64,000 nucleotides of DNA, taken from GWE2-42-39 sp942493345. Its GTDB lineage: Bacteria > Bacteroidota > Bacteroidia > Bacteroidales > Prolixibacteraceae. The notes beneath the pieces are model-generated. The model was not told the DNA's origin. It did no database searches and saw only the letters and a list, made by a program, of their open reading frames with translations. This document shows positions 34,785 to 43,647 of this stretch, in pieces (positions within the stretch are counted from its first letter, which is position 1; each line of letters begins with the position of its first letter). The stretch is taken from the NCBI GenBank assembly GCA_942493345.1, contig OW818695.1, positions 2,356,001 through 2,420,000 on the forward strand, read 5' to 3'. Made by a program: the position numbers and the translations under genes.

Positions 34785-35303
34785 ATGAAAAACAAAATAA
34801 TCATTTTACTGGTAGGTATTTCCCTTTCTGTTGCGGTTTTTCAGTCGTGTAAAATCAGCTATTCGTTTACCGGTGCCGTGCCGATGGTGGGAGTAAAAAC
34901 ATTCAGCGTCGAGTACATCCAAAACCGGGCGCGCCTGATCAACCCAAACTTAAGCCAGCAACTAACCGAAGCCATTCAGGACAAATTACTAAGGCAAACT
35001 TCGTTCGACCAGATTGAAAGCGGCGGGGATCTTGAATTCTCGGGACAAATAACCGGTTACGATGTGAAACCAATAAATATTCAGGAAGAAGACTTGGCCG
35101 CACAAAACCGATTGACTGTTTCAGTTAAGATAAAATACACCAATAATAAAGATCACGAAAGGGATTGGGAAAAATCGTTTTCGGCTTACGAAGATTTTGG
35201 CAGCGAAATCAGCATTGATCAGGCTGAAGGGACAATCGTGCCGGAAATTATTATTAAACTTACCGAAGATATTTTTAACGCATCAATTGCAGCTTGGGAC
35301 TAA
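34785..35303 (+). CDS. lptE: LptE-like LPS-assembly lipoprotein
   Basis: A 172-aa outer-membrane lipoprotein with a leader ending VFQSC (Cys about 22). The mature part has the LptE pattern (GVKTFSVEYIQNRARLINPNLSQQLTEAIQDKLLRQTSFDQIESGGDLEFSGQITGY), expected to plug the LptD barrel that places LPS in the outer membrane. The ATG at 34785 begins 2 bases after the activator's stop; a TTG two codons earlier is less likely. It forms the Bacteroidota-typical order activator-lptE-TPR-secG. Confidence 0.9.
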   Translation: MKNKIIILLVGISLSVAVFQSCKISYSFTGAVPMVGVKTFSVEYIQNRARLINPNLSQQLTEAIQDKLLRQTSFDQIESGGDLEFSGQITGYDVKPINIQEEDLAAQNRLTVSVKIKYTNNKDHERDWEKSFSAYEDFGSEISIDQAEGTIVPEIIIKLTEDIFNASIAAWD

Positions 35304-35966
35304 ATGACAAGAGATGATTTTTATACCTATTTAATCCGGCCCGAAACAATGAACCGGGAAAGCCTTGAAGATTTCAGGGCTTTGGTTAGCGAGCACCCTG
35401 CTTTTCAGTCGGCATGGATTTTATATCTTAAAAATCTCATGATGCTGGGCGACCCGGCATTTCAAGGCGAATTGAAACGAGCCTGTGTACTTATTCAGGA
35501 TCGGCGGATGCTATATACATTTTTACATCGTCACACAGAAAAAGAATATTTTGAAATTTTTGAAGACCAGCCAGTTCCCGATCCCGATGAATTACTGGAA
35601 ATTGATTATGCATCGAATATATCCTACCAACTGAATGATCCCGGGAACAGCGAAGAACTGCTTTCCGATCTGGCCGAATCGTTCCGGAAAAAATCGCCAC
35701 GAAAAACAAAAGAAACCCTGGTCGAAAAATTCCTAAAAAATGAACCTTTGCTTGAACTTGACGAAAACGGGGATGTAAAAGAAGACCCTGAACTTCCCCC
35801 TAAAGAAGAAGAGTTTGTTTCCGAGACATTGGCAAATATATACGCACGTCAGGGATATTACGAAAAGGCCATTGAAGTATTCGAAAAATTAAGTTTGAAA
35901 TATCCGGAAAAAAATATTTACTTTGCGGGTCAAATTAAGGAAATTAAAAAATTAAAGAATAATTAA
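35304..35966 (+). CDS. Hypothetical protein with C-terminal TPR-like repeat
   Basis: A 220-aa soluble acidic protein. The N-terminal 90 residues are helical (FYTYLIRPETMNRESLEDFRALVSEHPAFQSAWILYLKNLMMLGD). An acidic linker (ELDENGDVKEDPELPPKEEE) leads to one tetratricopeptide-like pair (VSETLANIYARQGYYEKAIEVFEKLSLKYPEKNIYFAGQIKEI). It begins at the base after the lptE stop, so the two are surely coupled. The position between lptE and secG suggests an envelope-biogenesis role, but no function is known. Confidence 0.85.
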   Translation: MTRDDFYTYLIRPETMNRESLEDFRALVSEHPAFQSAWILYLKNLMMLGDPAFQGELKRACVLIQDRRMLYTFLHRHTEKEYFEIFEDQPVPDPDELLEIDYASNISYQLNDPGNSEELLSDLAESFRKKSPRKTKETLVEKFLKNEPLLELDENGDVKEDPELPPKEEEFVSETLANIYARQGYYEKAIEVFEKLSLKYPEKNIYFAGQIKEIKKLKNN

Positions 35967-35975
35967 TAAGAAACC

Positions 35976-36314
35976 ATGTTTACACTCATTACCGTTTTAA
36001 TATTTATTACTTGTGTTCTTTTAATTCTCATTGTTTTGGTACAGAATTCAAAGGGCGGCGGTTTGGCAAGTAATTTTCAATCGACAAACCAATTTATGGG
36101 AGTTCGTAAAACTACCGATTTCCTTGAAAAGGCAACTTGGGGTTTAGCCGGAATTTTGTTATTTCTGGCTATAATCAGCAGTGCATTTATTCCGAGGGAA
36201 CAAAAAGCTGCCCAATCGGCTGTACAGGAACAAATCGAAAAAGCGGTTGACCCAACTGCCGTTCCGAACTTTCCAACAACTGCTCCGGCGGCAAGTGACA
36301 GTGTGAAAAAATAA
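35976..36314 (+). CDS. secG: Preprotein translocase subunit SecG
   Basis: A 112-aa integral membrane subunit of the SecYEG channel. The two membrane helices are ITVLIFITCVLLILIVLVQ and WGLAGILLFLAIISSAF, joined by the conserved cytoplasmic loop NSKGGGLASNF...GVRKTTDFLEKAT. A Pro/Ala-rich C-terminal tail is typical of Bacteroidota SecG. It starts 9 bases after the TPR-like gene and ends the cluster. Confidence 0.94.
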   Translation: MFTLITVLIFITCVLLILIVLVQNSKGGGLASNFQSTNQFMGVRKTTDFLEKATWGLAGILLFLAIISSAFIPREQKAAQSAVQEQIEKAVDPTAVPNFPTTAPAASDSVKK

Positions 36315-36339
36315 GAAAAATTTATTTTCAAAATATTTG

Positions 36340-36370
36340 AAGCCATTCCTGATTTCAGGGGTGGCTTTTT
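36340..36370 (+). terminator. Terminator of secG
   Basis: AAGCCA/TGGCTT with an inner CCTGA/TCAGG stem, followed by TTTTTTG. Confidence 0.8.
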
Positions 36371-36397
36371 TGTTTTCATCCCATCATTTCCGGCATA

Positions 36398-36453
36398 CAA
36401 ATAAATAAAGAGAAAGCTGTCTCTTGCGAAACAGCTTTCTCTTTATTTATTTG
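36398..36453. terminator. Very long bidirectional terminator between secG and nrdJ
   Basis: A perfect 23-base inverted repeat (36398-36420 with 36431-36453) around a 10-base loop. A/T runs flank the AGAGAAAGCTGT core on both sides, so it can act in either direction. Confidence 0.88.
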
Positions 36454-36477
36454 TGCAGTTGTTTGTTATCCGGATTA

Positions 36478-39057
36478 TCATCCGCATTTAGAAGAGCCAC
36501 AATCGGAGCAGGTAAGGCAACCTTCCTGATAAATAACATTCGATGAGCCGCATTCGCCGCATACAGTTCCTTCGGCAATTGTTCCGTTCGGAATGTATTT
36601 TTTCAAAGCGCGCGCTACACCTGCTTTCCAACTGTTGATATTGTCGTTGTCGAATTGAAGACTGGTAACTGTATCTACTACTTTATGAATCGGCATCCCG
36701 TGACGAAGCACTCCTGAAATCAGTTTTGCATAGTTCCAGAATTCAGGATTGAATTTATAGGAAAGACCTTCGATCGTAGTTTTATATCCTCGTTTATTTT
36801 CATACTGAAAGTCATAGCGTTTTACTTCTTCGCCCAATTCATCAGCTTCGAAATTTTTGATGATTCGTCCCTGTGTGACGGAACGTGGAAGTAAGATGCC
36901 ATCTTCGTCGTCAGAAAGACCGGTGAAAATTTCATAAGGGCGTCCATCAATCACACCAATGAAAGCAACCCACCGTTCTTTGTTGTTTTGGAAACGTACT
37001 ACATCAGCTTCAAGTATTTCAGGGCGTTTGGTAGGAAATATCCCAGGAAGCGGCGCTTTTTTCTCTTCTTTTTTATTTGAAAGCAAAACTCCGGAACGAG
37101 ATCCGTCGCGATAAACAGTTACCCCTTTGCAGCCACTTCGCCAAGCTTCAAAATACAATTGACCAACCAGTTCTTCATTCACGTCAGCAGGCAGGTTGAT
37201 GGTTACGCTGATCGAGTGGTCGACCCATTTCTGGATGCGTCCCTGCATACGTACTTTGTTCATCCAGTCAACATCGTTCGAGGTGGCTTTGTAATAAGGT
37301 GATTTTTTCACCATTCCATCTACTTCTTCTTCTGTATAGTGTTTGGTCACATCGTATCCGTGTGCCTGCATCCAGTCGACGAATTTATGATGAAACACGA
37401 TGTATTCTTCCCACGAATCGCCCACTTCGTCAACAAAGTCAACCGTTACATTTTTATCGTTCGGGTTCACTTTTCGGCGACGTTTGTAAACCGGCATGAA
37501 AACAGGTTCAATTCCCGAAGTAGTCTGGGTCATCAAACTGGTTGTCCCGGTTGGTGCAATCGTCAGCAGGGCAATATTCCGTCGTCCGTATTTCACCATT
37601 TCCTGGTACAATTCTTCATCTTCCTTCCGGATGCGGTTGATCATCGGGTTGTTTTTCTCGCGTTCTGCATCGTAAATGGTGAACGGGCCGCGATCTTTTG
37701 CCATATTAACCGATGAACGGTATGCTTCAATAGTTACTGTTTTGTGTACTTCTTCACTAAAATCAATAGCATCTTCGCTTCCATAGCGCAATCCAAGCGC
37801 GGCAAGCATATCGCCTTCGGCTGTAATTCCAACACCGGTACGACGACCTTCTTTGGCCTTTGTTTTAATTTTATCCCAAAGGCTACGTTCAATGCATTTT
37901 ATTTCTTCTCCTTCCGGGTCGGCATCTATTTTTGCGATAATCCCATCTATTTTTTCCAGCTCCAGGTCGATAATATCGTCCATGATACGTTGAGCATATC
38001 CAACATGCTTTTTAAACAATCCAAAATCAAATTTGGCATTTTTCGAGAAAGGTTTTTCAACGTATGAATACAGGTTTATCGCTACCAGGCGGCAACTGTC
38101 GTACGGACACAGAGGAATTTCGCCGCAAGGATTGGTCGAAACGGTACGATAACCCAAATCGGCATAGCAGTCGGGGATAGATTCCTTAATAATTGTATCC
38201 CAGAAAAGGATCCCCGGTTCGGCTGATTTCCATGCGTTATAAACAATTTTTTTCCACAGTTTTGGAGCATCAATTTCCCTGACAAAATTAGGTTTGTCGG
38301 ATACAATCGGATACTGAGTTCTGTATATCTCGTTTTTTTCAACAGCCTGCATAAAATCGTCGTGAATTTTTACCGACACGTTGGCTCCGGTAACTTTGCC
38401 CTGTTCCAGTTTGGCATCAATAAACGATTCTGCATCGGGATGTTTAATCGATACGGAAAGCATCAGTGCGCCCCGGCGGCCATCCTGAGCAACCTCGCGG
38501 GTCGAGTTCGAATAGCGTTCCATAAACGGCACAATGCCGGTAGATGTGAGCGCCGAATTCTTTACCGGCGACCCCTTTGGACGGATATGCGACAGGTCGT
38601 GTCCAACCCCGCCCCGGCGTTTCATTAATTGAACCTGTTCCTGATCAATTTTCATAATACCACCGTATGAGTCTGAATTTCCTTCGTTCCCAATAACAAA
38701 ACAATTCGACAACGACGCAATTTGAAAATCATTTCCGATGCCAGTCATTGGCCCGCCCTGGGGAACAATGTATTTAAAATCTTTCAACAACTGAAAGACT
38801 TCCTCCTCTGTCATAGGGTTCGGATACTTCTTTTCTATTCTCGCGATCTCTGATGCAAGACGCTGGTGCATCTCATCCGGAGTCTTTTCATAAATATTAC
38901 CGAAAGAATCTTTCAGTGCATATTTATTTACCCAAACCCGGGCTGCTAAATCATCGCCTTTGAAATATTCAACAGAAGCCGTGAGCGCTTCTTCCTGTGA
39001 ATAAATTTTCTTGCCCGTTTTTGGCTCAACTGCCACATTCCTGAATGCCATAGTCAA
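36478..39057 (-). CDS. nrdJ: Adenosylcobalamin-dependent (class II) ribonucleotide reductase
   Basis: An 859-aa class II reductase making deoxyribonucleotides with a B12 radical, oxygen-independent. Visible are FQIASLSNCFVIGN (redox Cys119), MKRRGGVGHDLSHIRPKGSPV, TNPCGEIPL (radical-site Cys and Glu, near residue 310), APTGTTSLMTQTTSGIEPVF and a C-terminal Cys-rich tail (CGECGSSNVIYQEGCLTCSDCGSSKCG) that resembles the zinc-ribbon and thiol-shuttle end of this subtype. An ATG two codons on (MAFRN) is an alternative start. No nrdR or second subunit is adjacent, and no cobalamin riboswitch was seen upstream. Confidence 0.95.
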   Translation of the reverse strand: MTMAFRNVAVEPKTGKKIYSQEEALTASVEYFKGDDLAARVWVNKYALKDSFGNIYEKTPDEMHQRLASEIARIEKKYPNPMTEEEVFQLLKDFKYIVPQGGPMTGIGNDFQIASLSNCFVIGNEGNSDSYGGIMKIDQEQVQLMKRRGGVGHDLSHIRPKGSPVKNSALTSTGIVPFMERYSNSTREVAQDGRRGALMLSVSIKHPDAESFIDAKLEQGKVTGANVSVKIHDDFMQAVEKNEIYRTQYPIVSDKPNFVREIDAPKLWKKIVYNAWKSAEPGILFWDTIIKESIPDCYADLGYRTVSTNPCGEIPLCPYDSCRLVAINLYSYVEKPFSKNAKFDFGLFKKHVGYAQRIMDDIIDLELEKIDGIIAKIDADPEGEEIKCIERSLWDKIKTKAKEGRRTGVGITAEGDMLAALGLRYGSEDAIDFSEEVHKTVTIEAYRSSVNMAKDRGPFTIYDAEREKNNPMINRIRKEDEELYQEMVKYGRRNIALLTIAPTGTTSLMTQTTSGIEPVFMPVYKRRRKVNPNDKNVTVDFVDEVGDSWEEYIVFHHKFVDWMQAHGYDVTKHYTEEEVDGMVKKSPYYKATSNDVDWMNKVRMQGRIQKWVDHSISVTINLPADVNEELVGQLYFEAWRSGCKGVTVYRDGSRSGVLLSNKKEEKKAPLPGIFPTKRPEILEADVVRFQNNKERWVAFIGVIDGRPYEIFTGLSDDEDGILLPRSVTQGRIIKNFEADELGEEVKRYDFQYENKRGYKTTIEGLSYKFNPEFWNYAKLISGVLRHGMPIHKVVDTVTSLQFDNDNINSWKAGVARALKKYIPNGTIAEGTVCGECGSSNVIYQEGCLTCSDCGSSKCG

Positions 39058-39060
39058 AAA

Positions 39061-39368
39061 AAATTAGATCTTTAATTAAAACTCGTTTCGTGTGTTTTTG
39101 GGTCTCTTTTCCATCGAAATTGCTACATGCAAGATAAGCACAGAATAAAAAAAAACGAACACTTTTTTTTTGAATAAATTTAAAAGTTATCAACTTTTAG
39201 ATGTTAGTTTTCTGATTGTGTGTGATTTATGTTTTTTTACAACAAGAAAAGTTTACCAAAACTGTATTTTCCCATTACCGAACGACATAAACTGTTCTTA
39301 AAATATGAACAAAAACACAACCGAAGAAAACAGAATGCGTTAGACAAAAAAACAGGTTGATAATTCCG
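39061..39368. other. AT-rich upstream region of nrdJ
   Basis: Very AT-rich with long A and T runs. It contains a small palindrome, TAAAAGTT-ATC-AACTTTTA (39181-39199), and a weak -7-like word on the minus strand (TATCTTGC). I found no cobalamin-box or NrdR-box match by eye. Confidence 0.45.
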
Positions 39369-40604
39369 CTAATTGTTGAAAACTTTCGACACAATCATGC
39401 GGGTTGATCCGAGGTTCGACTGAGTAAAAAACCGACATGATTTTGATATTTCGTCGCGCAAGACATCATCCGACAGAAGTTTTTCGAATGTATTTTTCAA
39501 TTCCTGATAATTCCGTACCGGGTATGCCACCTTCAATTGCTCCAACATTACAGCTTCATTAAACCGAAGATAATTGGAGCCAAACAGAACAGGGATATTA
39601 AAAATAGCAGCTTCCAGCGTATTGTGTATCCCGACTCCAAATCCCCCGCCAATATAAGCCAGGTCTGCATACTTGTAAATCGACGAAAGCAAGCCGATGG
39701 AATCTATCAACAACACCTGATACTTGTCAACATCTTCTGAATCGGCCACGGAAAGCCTGATCCCGGGTTTATTAACCGACGAAAGTATCCGTTCGATGTT
39801 TTGCGGCTTTATTTCGTGCGGTGCAAAAATGAATTTCACCCCTTCGTGTTCATTAATATATTGAATGATTAATTCTTCGTCGGGTTTCCACGAACTGCCC
39901 ACAACAACCAGTTTGCTATTCGATTTAAATTTCTCAATCATCGGAAGTTGTCGACTATTGGCGGCAATTTCTGCTACGCGATCGAAACGGGTATCGCCGG
40001 CACACGTTACGTTCTGAAAGCCCAGTGAATTGAGCAAATCTACTGATTCGTCATTTTGCACAAAAAAATGCTCAACCCCTGCCAATACCTTCCGATACCA
40101 GTTTCCGATTACTCCCGGTTTAAAAAACAACTGTTCGGGTCTGAAAATAGCAGAAACAATGTACAAAGGGATATTTTTTGCTTTCAACGCCCTGAAATAA
40201 AAAGGCCAAAATTCATATTTCACAAAGAATACCTTTTCAGGTTTTACCAAGTCAATAAACCGGCGGGCGTTTTTCGGAGAGTCGGCGGGTAAGTAGAAAA
40301 TATAATCGGCCTGTTCGTAGTTTTTCCTGATTTCATATCCTGAAGGCGAAAAGAAAGTGAGTAATACCCGGTATTGCGGATGGTTCTTTTTAATGTGTTC
40401 AATCAGCGGGCGTCCCTGCTCGAACTCGCCCAGCGAGGCACAATGCACCCAAACCAGCGGTCTGTCGGTTTGCACCTGTTCTTTTATTCTTTCGAAAATG
40501 CCTTTGCGCCCCTGCACCCACTGCCGGGCTTTGATATTGAAAGGAGCCACCAGCCGGATGATCAGTTGGTAAAAAACGATGGAAAGCCTGTAGATTAATG
40601 TCAT
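39369..40604 (-). CDS. waaA: 3-deoxy-D-manno-octulosonic acid transferase
   Basis: A 411-aa inner-membrane glycosyltransferase of GT30 type that adds Kdo from CMP-Kdo to lipid IV-A. It has an N-terminal anchor (IYRLSIVFYQLIIRLVAPF), the catalytic-type acidic motif VHCASLGEFEQGRPLI, FVKYEFWPFY, and a second domain with VVVGSSWKPDEE, FIFAPHEIKP and the GGGFGVGIHNTLEAA loop. It lies 78 bases downstream of rnhA in the same direction. It works with KdsB, encoded 6 kb away. Confidence 0.95.
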   Translation of the reverse strand: MTLIYRLSIVFYQLIIRLVAPFNIKARQWVQGRKGIFERIKEQVQTDRPLVWVHCASLGEFEQGRPLIEHIKKNHPQYRVLLTFFSPSGYEIRKNYEQADYIFYLPADSPKNARRFIDLVKPEKVFFVKYEFWPFYFRALKAKNIPLYIVSAIFRPEQLFFKPGVIGNWYRKVLAGVEHFFVQNDESVDLLNSLGFQNVTCAGDTRFDRVAEIAANSRQLPMIEKFKSNSKLVVVGSSWKPDEELIIQYINEHEGVKFIFAPHEIKPQNIERILSSVNKPGIRLSVADSEDVDKYQVLLIDSIGLLSSIYKYADLAYIGGGFGVGIHNTLEAAIFNIPVLFGSNYLRFNEAVMLEQLKVAYPVRNYQELKNTFEKLLSDDVLRDEISKSCRFFTQSNLGSTRMIVSKVFNN

Positions 40605-40682
40605 TATCGGCGATTATCAAAATTAACAGAAGCAAAAATACGCTTTTGTTTGGTTCATAAACGATGACGGGCAATCATGTTT

Positions 40683-41144
40683 TTATTGTTCGGGGCAATA
40701 TCCGGTATCTTCTTTTAGGTTTTGTTGAAAAGATGCCTCAACTGCTAACTGGTCGCAGCGTTCGTTCCCGGGAATGTTGGCATGGCCTTTCACCCATACA
40801 AATTTTACCTGATGATTTTTATATGCCGGAATAAAACGGGTCCAGAGGTCGGGATTTTTCTTTCCTTTAAACCGTTTTTTTACCCAGTCCCACAGCCAGC
40901 CTTTTTCAACAGCATCGACCACATATTTCGAATCAGTATAAATGGTAACGCTTGAGCCGGGAACTTTCAGGGTTTCGAGCGCGGTAATTACAGCCAGCAA
41001 CTCCATGCGGTTATTGGTGGTCAGTTTGAACCCGTCCGAAAGTTCTTTCCGGTGCGGCCCCGACAATAAAACGACTCCGTACCCACCGGGCCCGGGATTT
41101 CCACGGGCTGCCCCGTCGGTATATATGGTAACTTTTACTGACAT
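40683..41144 (-). CDS. rnhA: Ribonuclease HI
   Basis: A 153-aa endonuclease that cuts RNA in RNA-DNA hybrids. The two-metal site is visible: Asp10 in YTDGAARGNPGPGGYG, Glu48 in NNRMELLAV, Asp71 in YTDSKYV and the C-terminal Asp in GHANIPGNERCDQLA. The basic handle (WDWVKKRFKGKKNPDLW) is present, so it is the E. coli-like full form. It stands between waaA and the terminator of the DPP7 gene. Confidence 0.96.
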   Translation of the reverse strand: MSVKVTIYTDGAARGNPGPGGYGVVLLSGPHRKELSDGFKLTTNNRMELLAVITALETLKVPGSSVTIYTDSKYVVDAVEKGWLWDWVKKRFKGKKNPDLWTRFIPAYKNHQVKFVWVKGHANIPGNERCDQLAVEASFQQNLKEDTGYCPEQ

Positions 41145-41155
41145 ACGTTAAAAAG

Positions 41156-41183
41156 AAAGACCCGTAAAAGTACGGGTCTTTCG
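41156..41183 (-). terminator. Terminator of the DPP7-type peptidase gene
   Basis: AAAGACCCGTA pairs with TACGGGTCTTT around a 4-base loop, and on the minus strand it is followed by CTTTTT. Confidence 0.85.
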
Positions 41184-41203
41184 GGTATAATAAAAATGGA
41201 GAT

Positions 41204-43357
41204 TTATTTTACGATGGTCATTTCTTCAATTAAATTGGTTGCACCGGCATATTTGTCTATGGTCCAGAGCACAAAGCGAATGTCGACATTAATACATTTC
41301 TGGAGTTCGTTTTCGAAAGCAATGTCGCCGCTCATGGCTTCCCAGTTGCCATCGAATGCAATACCAACCAGTTCACCTTTCCCATTGATAACCGGACTCC
41401 CTGAGTTTCCGCCGGTGATGTCGTTGTTCGAAAGGAAACAGGTGTGCAGGGTTCCGTCTTTGTCGGCATACGGGCCAAAGTCTTTTGCTACATACAGTTC
41501 TTTCAGACGTGCAGGAACATCAAATTCAAAATCTCCCGGAATTTCTTTCTCGATATAGCCCTGTAATGTGGTATAATGGCGGTAAAAAACAGCGTCGCGT
41601 GGTTTGTAATCGCCCACCGTTCCGTAAGTCAGCCTCATGGTAGAGTTGGCATCCGGGTAAAATTTATGGTCGCTATTCATTTCCATCAAGCCGGCCATGA
41701 ACAACCTGCTTCCTTTCAATAATTTAGTTTCCCCGTCTTCAAGCAGATCGCCGATTTTTCCAAAAGTCTCAAAAATCTGGGATGAAATATGGAAAAGCTC
41801 ATCTTTTTCAAGTGTTCTTAGCTTCGGATCATCTAAAAAATCTTCCAACTTTTTCTGATCGACCAATACCGATTTGGCATACAAATCGGCCATGTAAGCA
41901 TCAAAATCACCTTTGTATTTTTGGTTTACCGTCTTGAAAAACTCAGGATGATACTCTGGGTTCACTTTGTCGTTATAAATTTTCATCATGGCTGCAGCAA
42001 CTTTTTGGTCGGTTGCAACATCATAATCTTTAAAAAATCCATCCATTTTACCTTTCATTCGCGACGAAATAGCTGCAATATGCTCTTCGTTATTCGGCTT
42101 TTTCAACGCTTCGTACAGGCTTTTTGCGCTAAAGGCAAAGTAAATAATATCAGGCCCCTGCAACATGGTTTCAATCAAATACTCATAGGCAATGTTTTCA
42201 TCCACATCATCATACGACTCTTTGATTAAAGTCAGCGCCTCTCCATATTTTGTTTTTCTTTCTTCGCTTTGATTCACCCATGCGGTAAATTCATCCTCAA
42301 TGGCTTTTTTCTTGGCAACCACATCAAGTGCAGCCAGGCCTTTGTTTTGCCCAATACTGAATTTGTAATAATTCGAACTGCGCGCGTATTTCGAAGCATA
42401 TTGAATCCGTGCTTTCTGACTGGTTGCCATGTAATCTTTCAGAATATTGAGTTTGGCTTCGCGCACCACAATGCGGATGGCATTGGTGGCATTCATGGTA
42501 TACTGAACGCCATAAGATGTTTTATACCGGCTGGTCCTTCCCGGATATCCCATTACCATGGTGAAATCGCCATTATCGACACCTGCTACAGATACTGGTA
42601 AATAATATTTGGGCTGATAAGGTACATTGTCTTTCGAATAATCGGCAGGTTTTCCGTCCTTATCGCAATAAATCCTGAAAATACTAAAATCGCCGGTATG
42701 ACGAGGCCACATCCAGTTGTCGGTATCGCCACCAAATTTTCCGATAGAGCTCGGAGGAGCGCCTACCAGGCGAATATCGCGGAACGTTTCATAAACAAAC
42801 AGATAAAACTGGTTATCATTCATTAATGGTTTAACCTGGGCTTCGTAATGACTTTCGCCAATTGCTTCTTCTTTTATTTTGGAAGAAATCTCGCGAATTT
42901 TATTTTCTCTCTGATCATCGGTCATGTCATTCGTCAAACCGGCTAATACTTTTTCGGTCACATTTTCAACACGAATCAAAAAGGAAACTGTTTTCCCGGG
43001 ATTGGGGAGTTCTTCCTCTTTTGTTTTCGCCCAAAAACCGTCGGTCAGATAATCGTGTTCAACCGTACTGTGTTCCTGTATTTCGTCGAACCCGCAATGG
43101 TGGTTCGTTAGCAATAAGCCTTCGTGGGAAACTAATTCGCCTGTACATGAGCCATGGTCGAGCGATACAACCGCATCTTTCAGGCTCGAATGGTTAATGC
43201 TATAAATGTCATCAGCGCTCAGTTTCAACCCCATATCCTGCATGGTCCCGATGTTCAATTTCTGCACCAGTGCAGGTAGCCACATGCCTTCGTCTGCTGT
43301 AACCTTCCCAATCAACGATATCATCAGGAATGTGGCGATCAATAACGTTCTCTTCAT
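41204..43357 (-). CDS. S46-family dipeptidyl-peptidase, DPP7-like
   Basis: A 717-aa periplasmic serine peptidase that removes dipeptides from oligopeptide N-termini. It has a signal peptide (MKRTLLIATFLMISLIGKVTA) and the chymotrypsin-type triad: His in LTNHHCGF (about 86), Asp in GKFGGDTDNWMWPRH, and Ser in TGGNSGSPV. The S1-pocket segment reads AFDGNWEAMSGDIAFE. Glycine there is the DPP7 state, which prefers hydrophobic penultimate residues; as I recall, arginine marks the acidic-specific DPP11. It fits an organism that lives on peptides. It has its own promoter and terminator. Confidence 0.94.
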   Translation of the reverse strand: MKRTLLIATFLMISLIGKVTADEGMWLPALVQKLNIGTMQDMGLKLSADDIYSINHSSLKDAVVSLDHGSCTGELVSHEGLLLTNHHCGFDEIQEHSTVEHDYLTDGFWAKTKEEELPNPGKTVSFLIRVENVTEKVLAGLTNDMTDDQRENKIREISSKIKEEAIGESHYEAQVKPLMNDNQFYLFVYETFRDIRLVGAPPSSIGKFGGDTDNWMWPRHTGDFSIFRIYCDKDGKPADYSKDNVPYQPKYYLPVSVAGVDNGDFTMVMGYPGRTSRYKTSYGVQYTMNATNAIRIVVREAKLNILKDYMATSQKARIQYASKYARSSNYYKFSIGQNKGLAALDVVAKKKAIEDEFTAWVNQSEERKTKYGEALTLIKESYDDVDENIAYEYLIETMLQGPDIIYFAFSAKSLYEALKKPNNEEHIAAISSRMKGKMDGFFKDYDVATDQKVAAAMMKIYNDKVNPEYHPEFFKTVNQKYKGDFDAYMADLYAKSVLVDQKKLEDFLDDPKLRTLEKDELFHISSQIFETFGKIGDLLEDGETKLLKGSRLFMAGLMEMNSDHKFYPDANSTMRLTYGTVGDYKPRDAVFYRHYTTLQGYIEKEIPGDFEFDVPARLKELYVAKDFGPYADKDGTLHTCFLSNNDITGGNSGSPVINGKGELVGIAFDGNWEAMSGDIAFENELQKCINVDIRFVLWTIDKYAGATNLIEEMTIVK

Positions 43358-43394
43358 TTTTTATTTCAAATTATAATTATTACAGTAAAGCTCA

Positions 43395-43424
43395 CAAAGA
43401 TAGATATATCCGGCAATCGGCAAA
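43395..43424 (-). promoter_or_regulatory. Promoter of the DPP7-type peptidase gene
   Basis: On the minus strand TTTG (43421-43424) and TATCTTTG (43395-43402) are separated by 18 bases, close to the Bacteroidota consensus. Confidence 0.65.
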
Positions 43425-43610
43425 CGATTTCAACAACAGTTATCTTCTGTTTCGACTTCCTTCTGCAACTTTCTTTGTTTTGGGGATGAGTGACCGGGAA
43501 GATTAGATCATTACACTTTTTATCTGAAATAATTTTCAACAGCTATTGGCGGCTCGCTGCGAAACTCCGGAAACATTTGATTTTGGATTTTCCACCCTGT
43601 TGCGAATTAT

Positions 43611-43618
43611 TATCTTTG
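43611..43618 (+). promoter_or_regulatory. Probable -7 element (TATCTTTG) of gltX
   Basis: An exact TAnnTTTG match 29 bases before the gltX ATG. No TTTG box stands at the usual distance. Confidence 0.55.
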
Positions 43619-43647
43619 CAGCGAAATTTTAATTCATTTTTACAGAT

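Noticed and set aside
39061..39368. Cobalamin riboswitch before nrdJ
   Set aside because: No B12-box-like conserved core was seen; the region is mostly A and T runs. A covariance search would be decisive.
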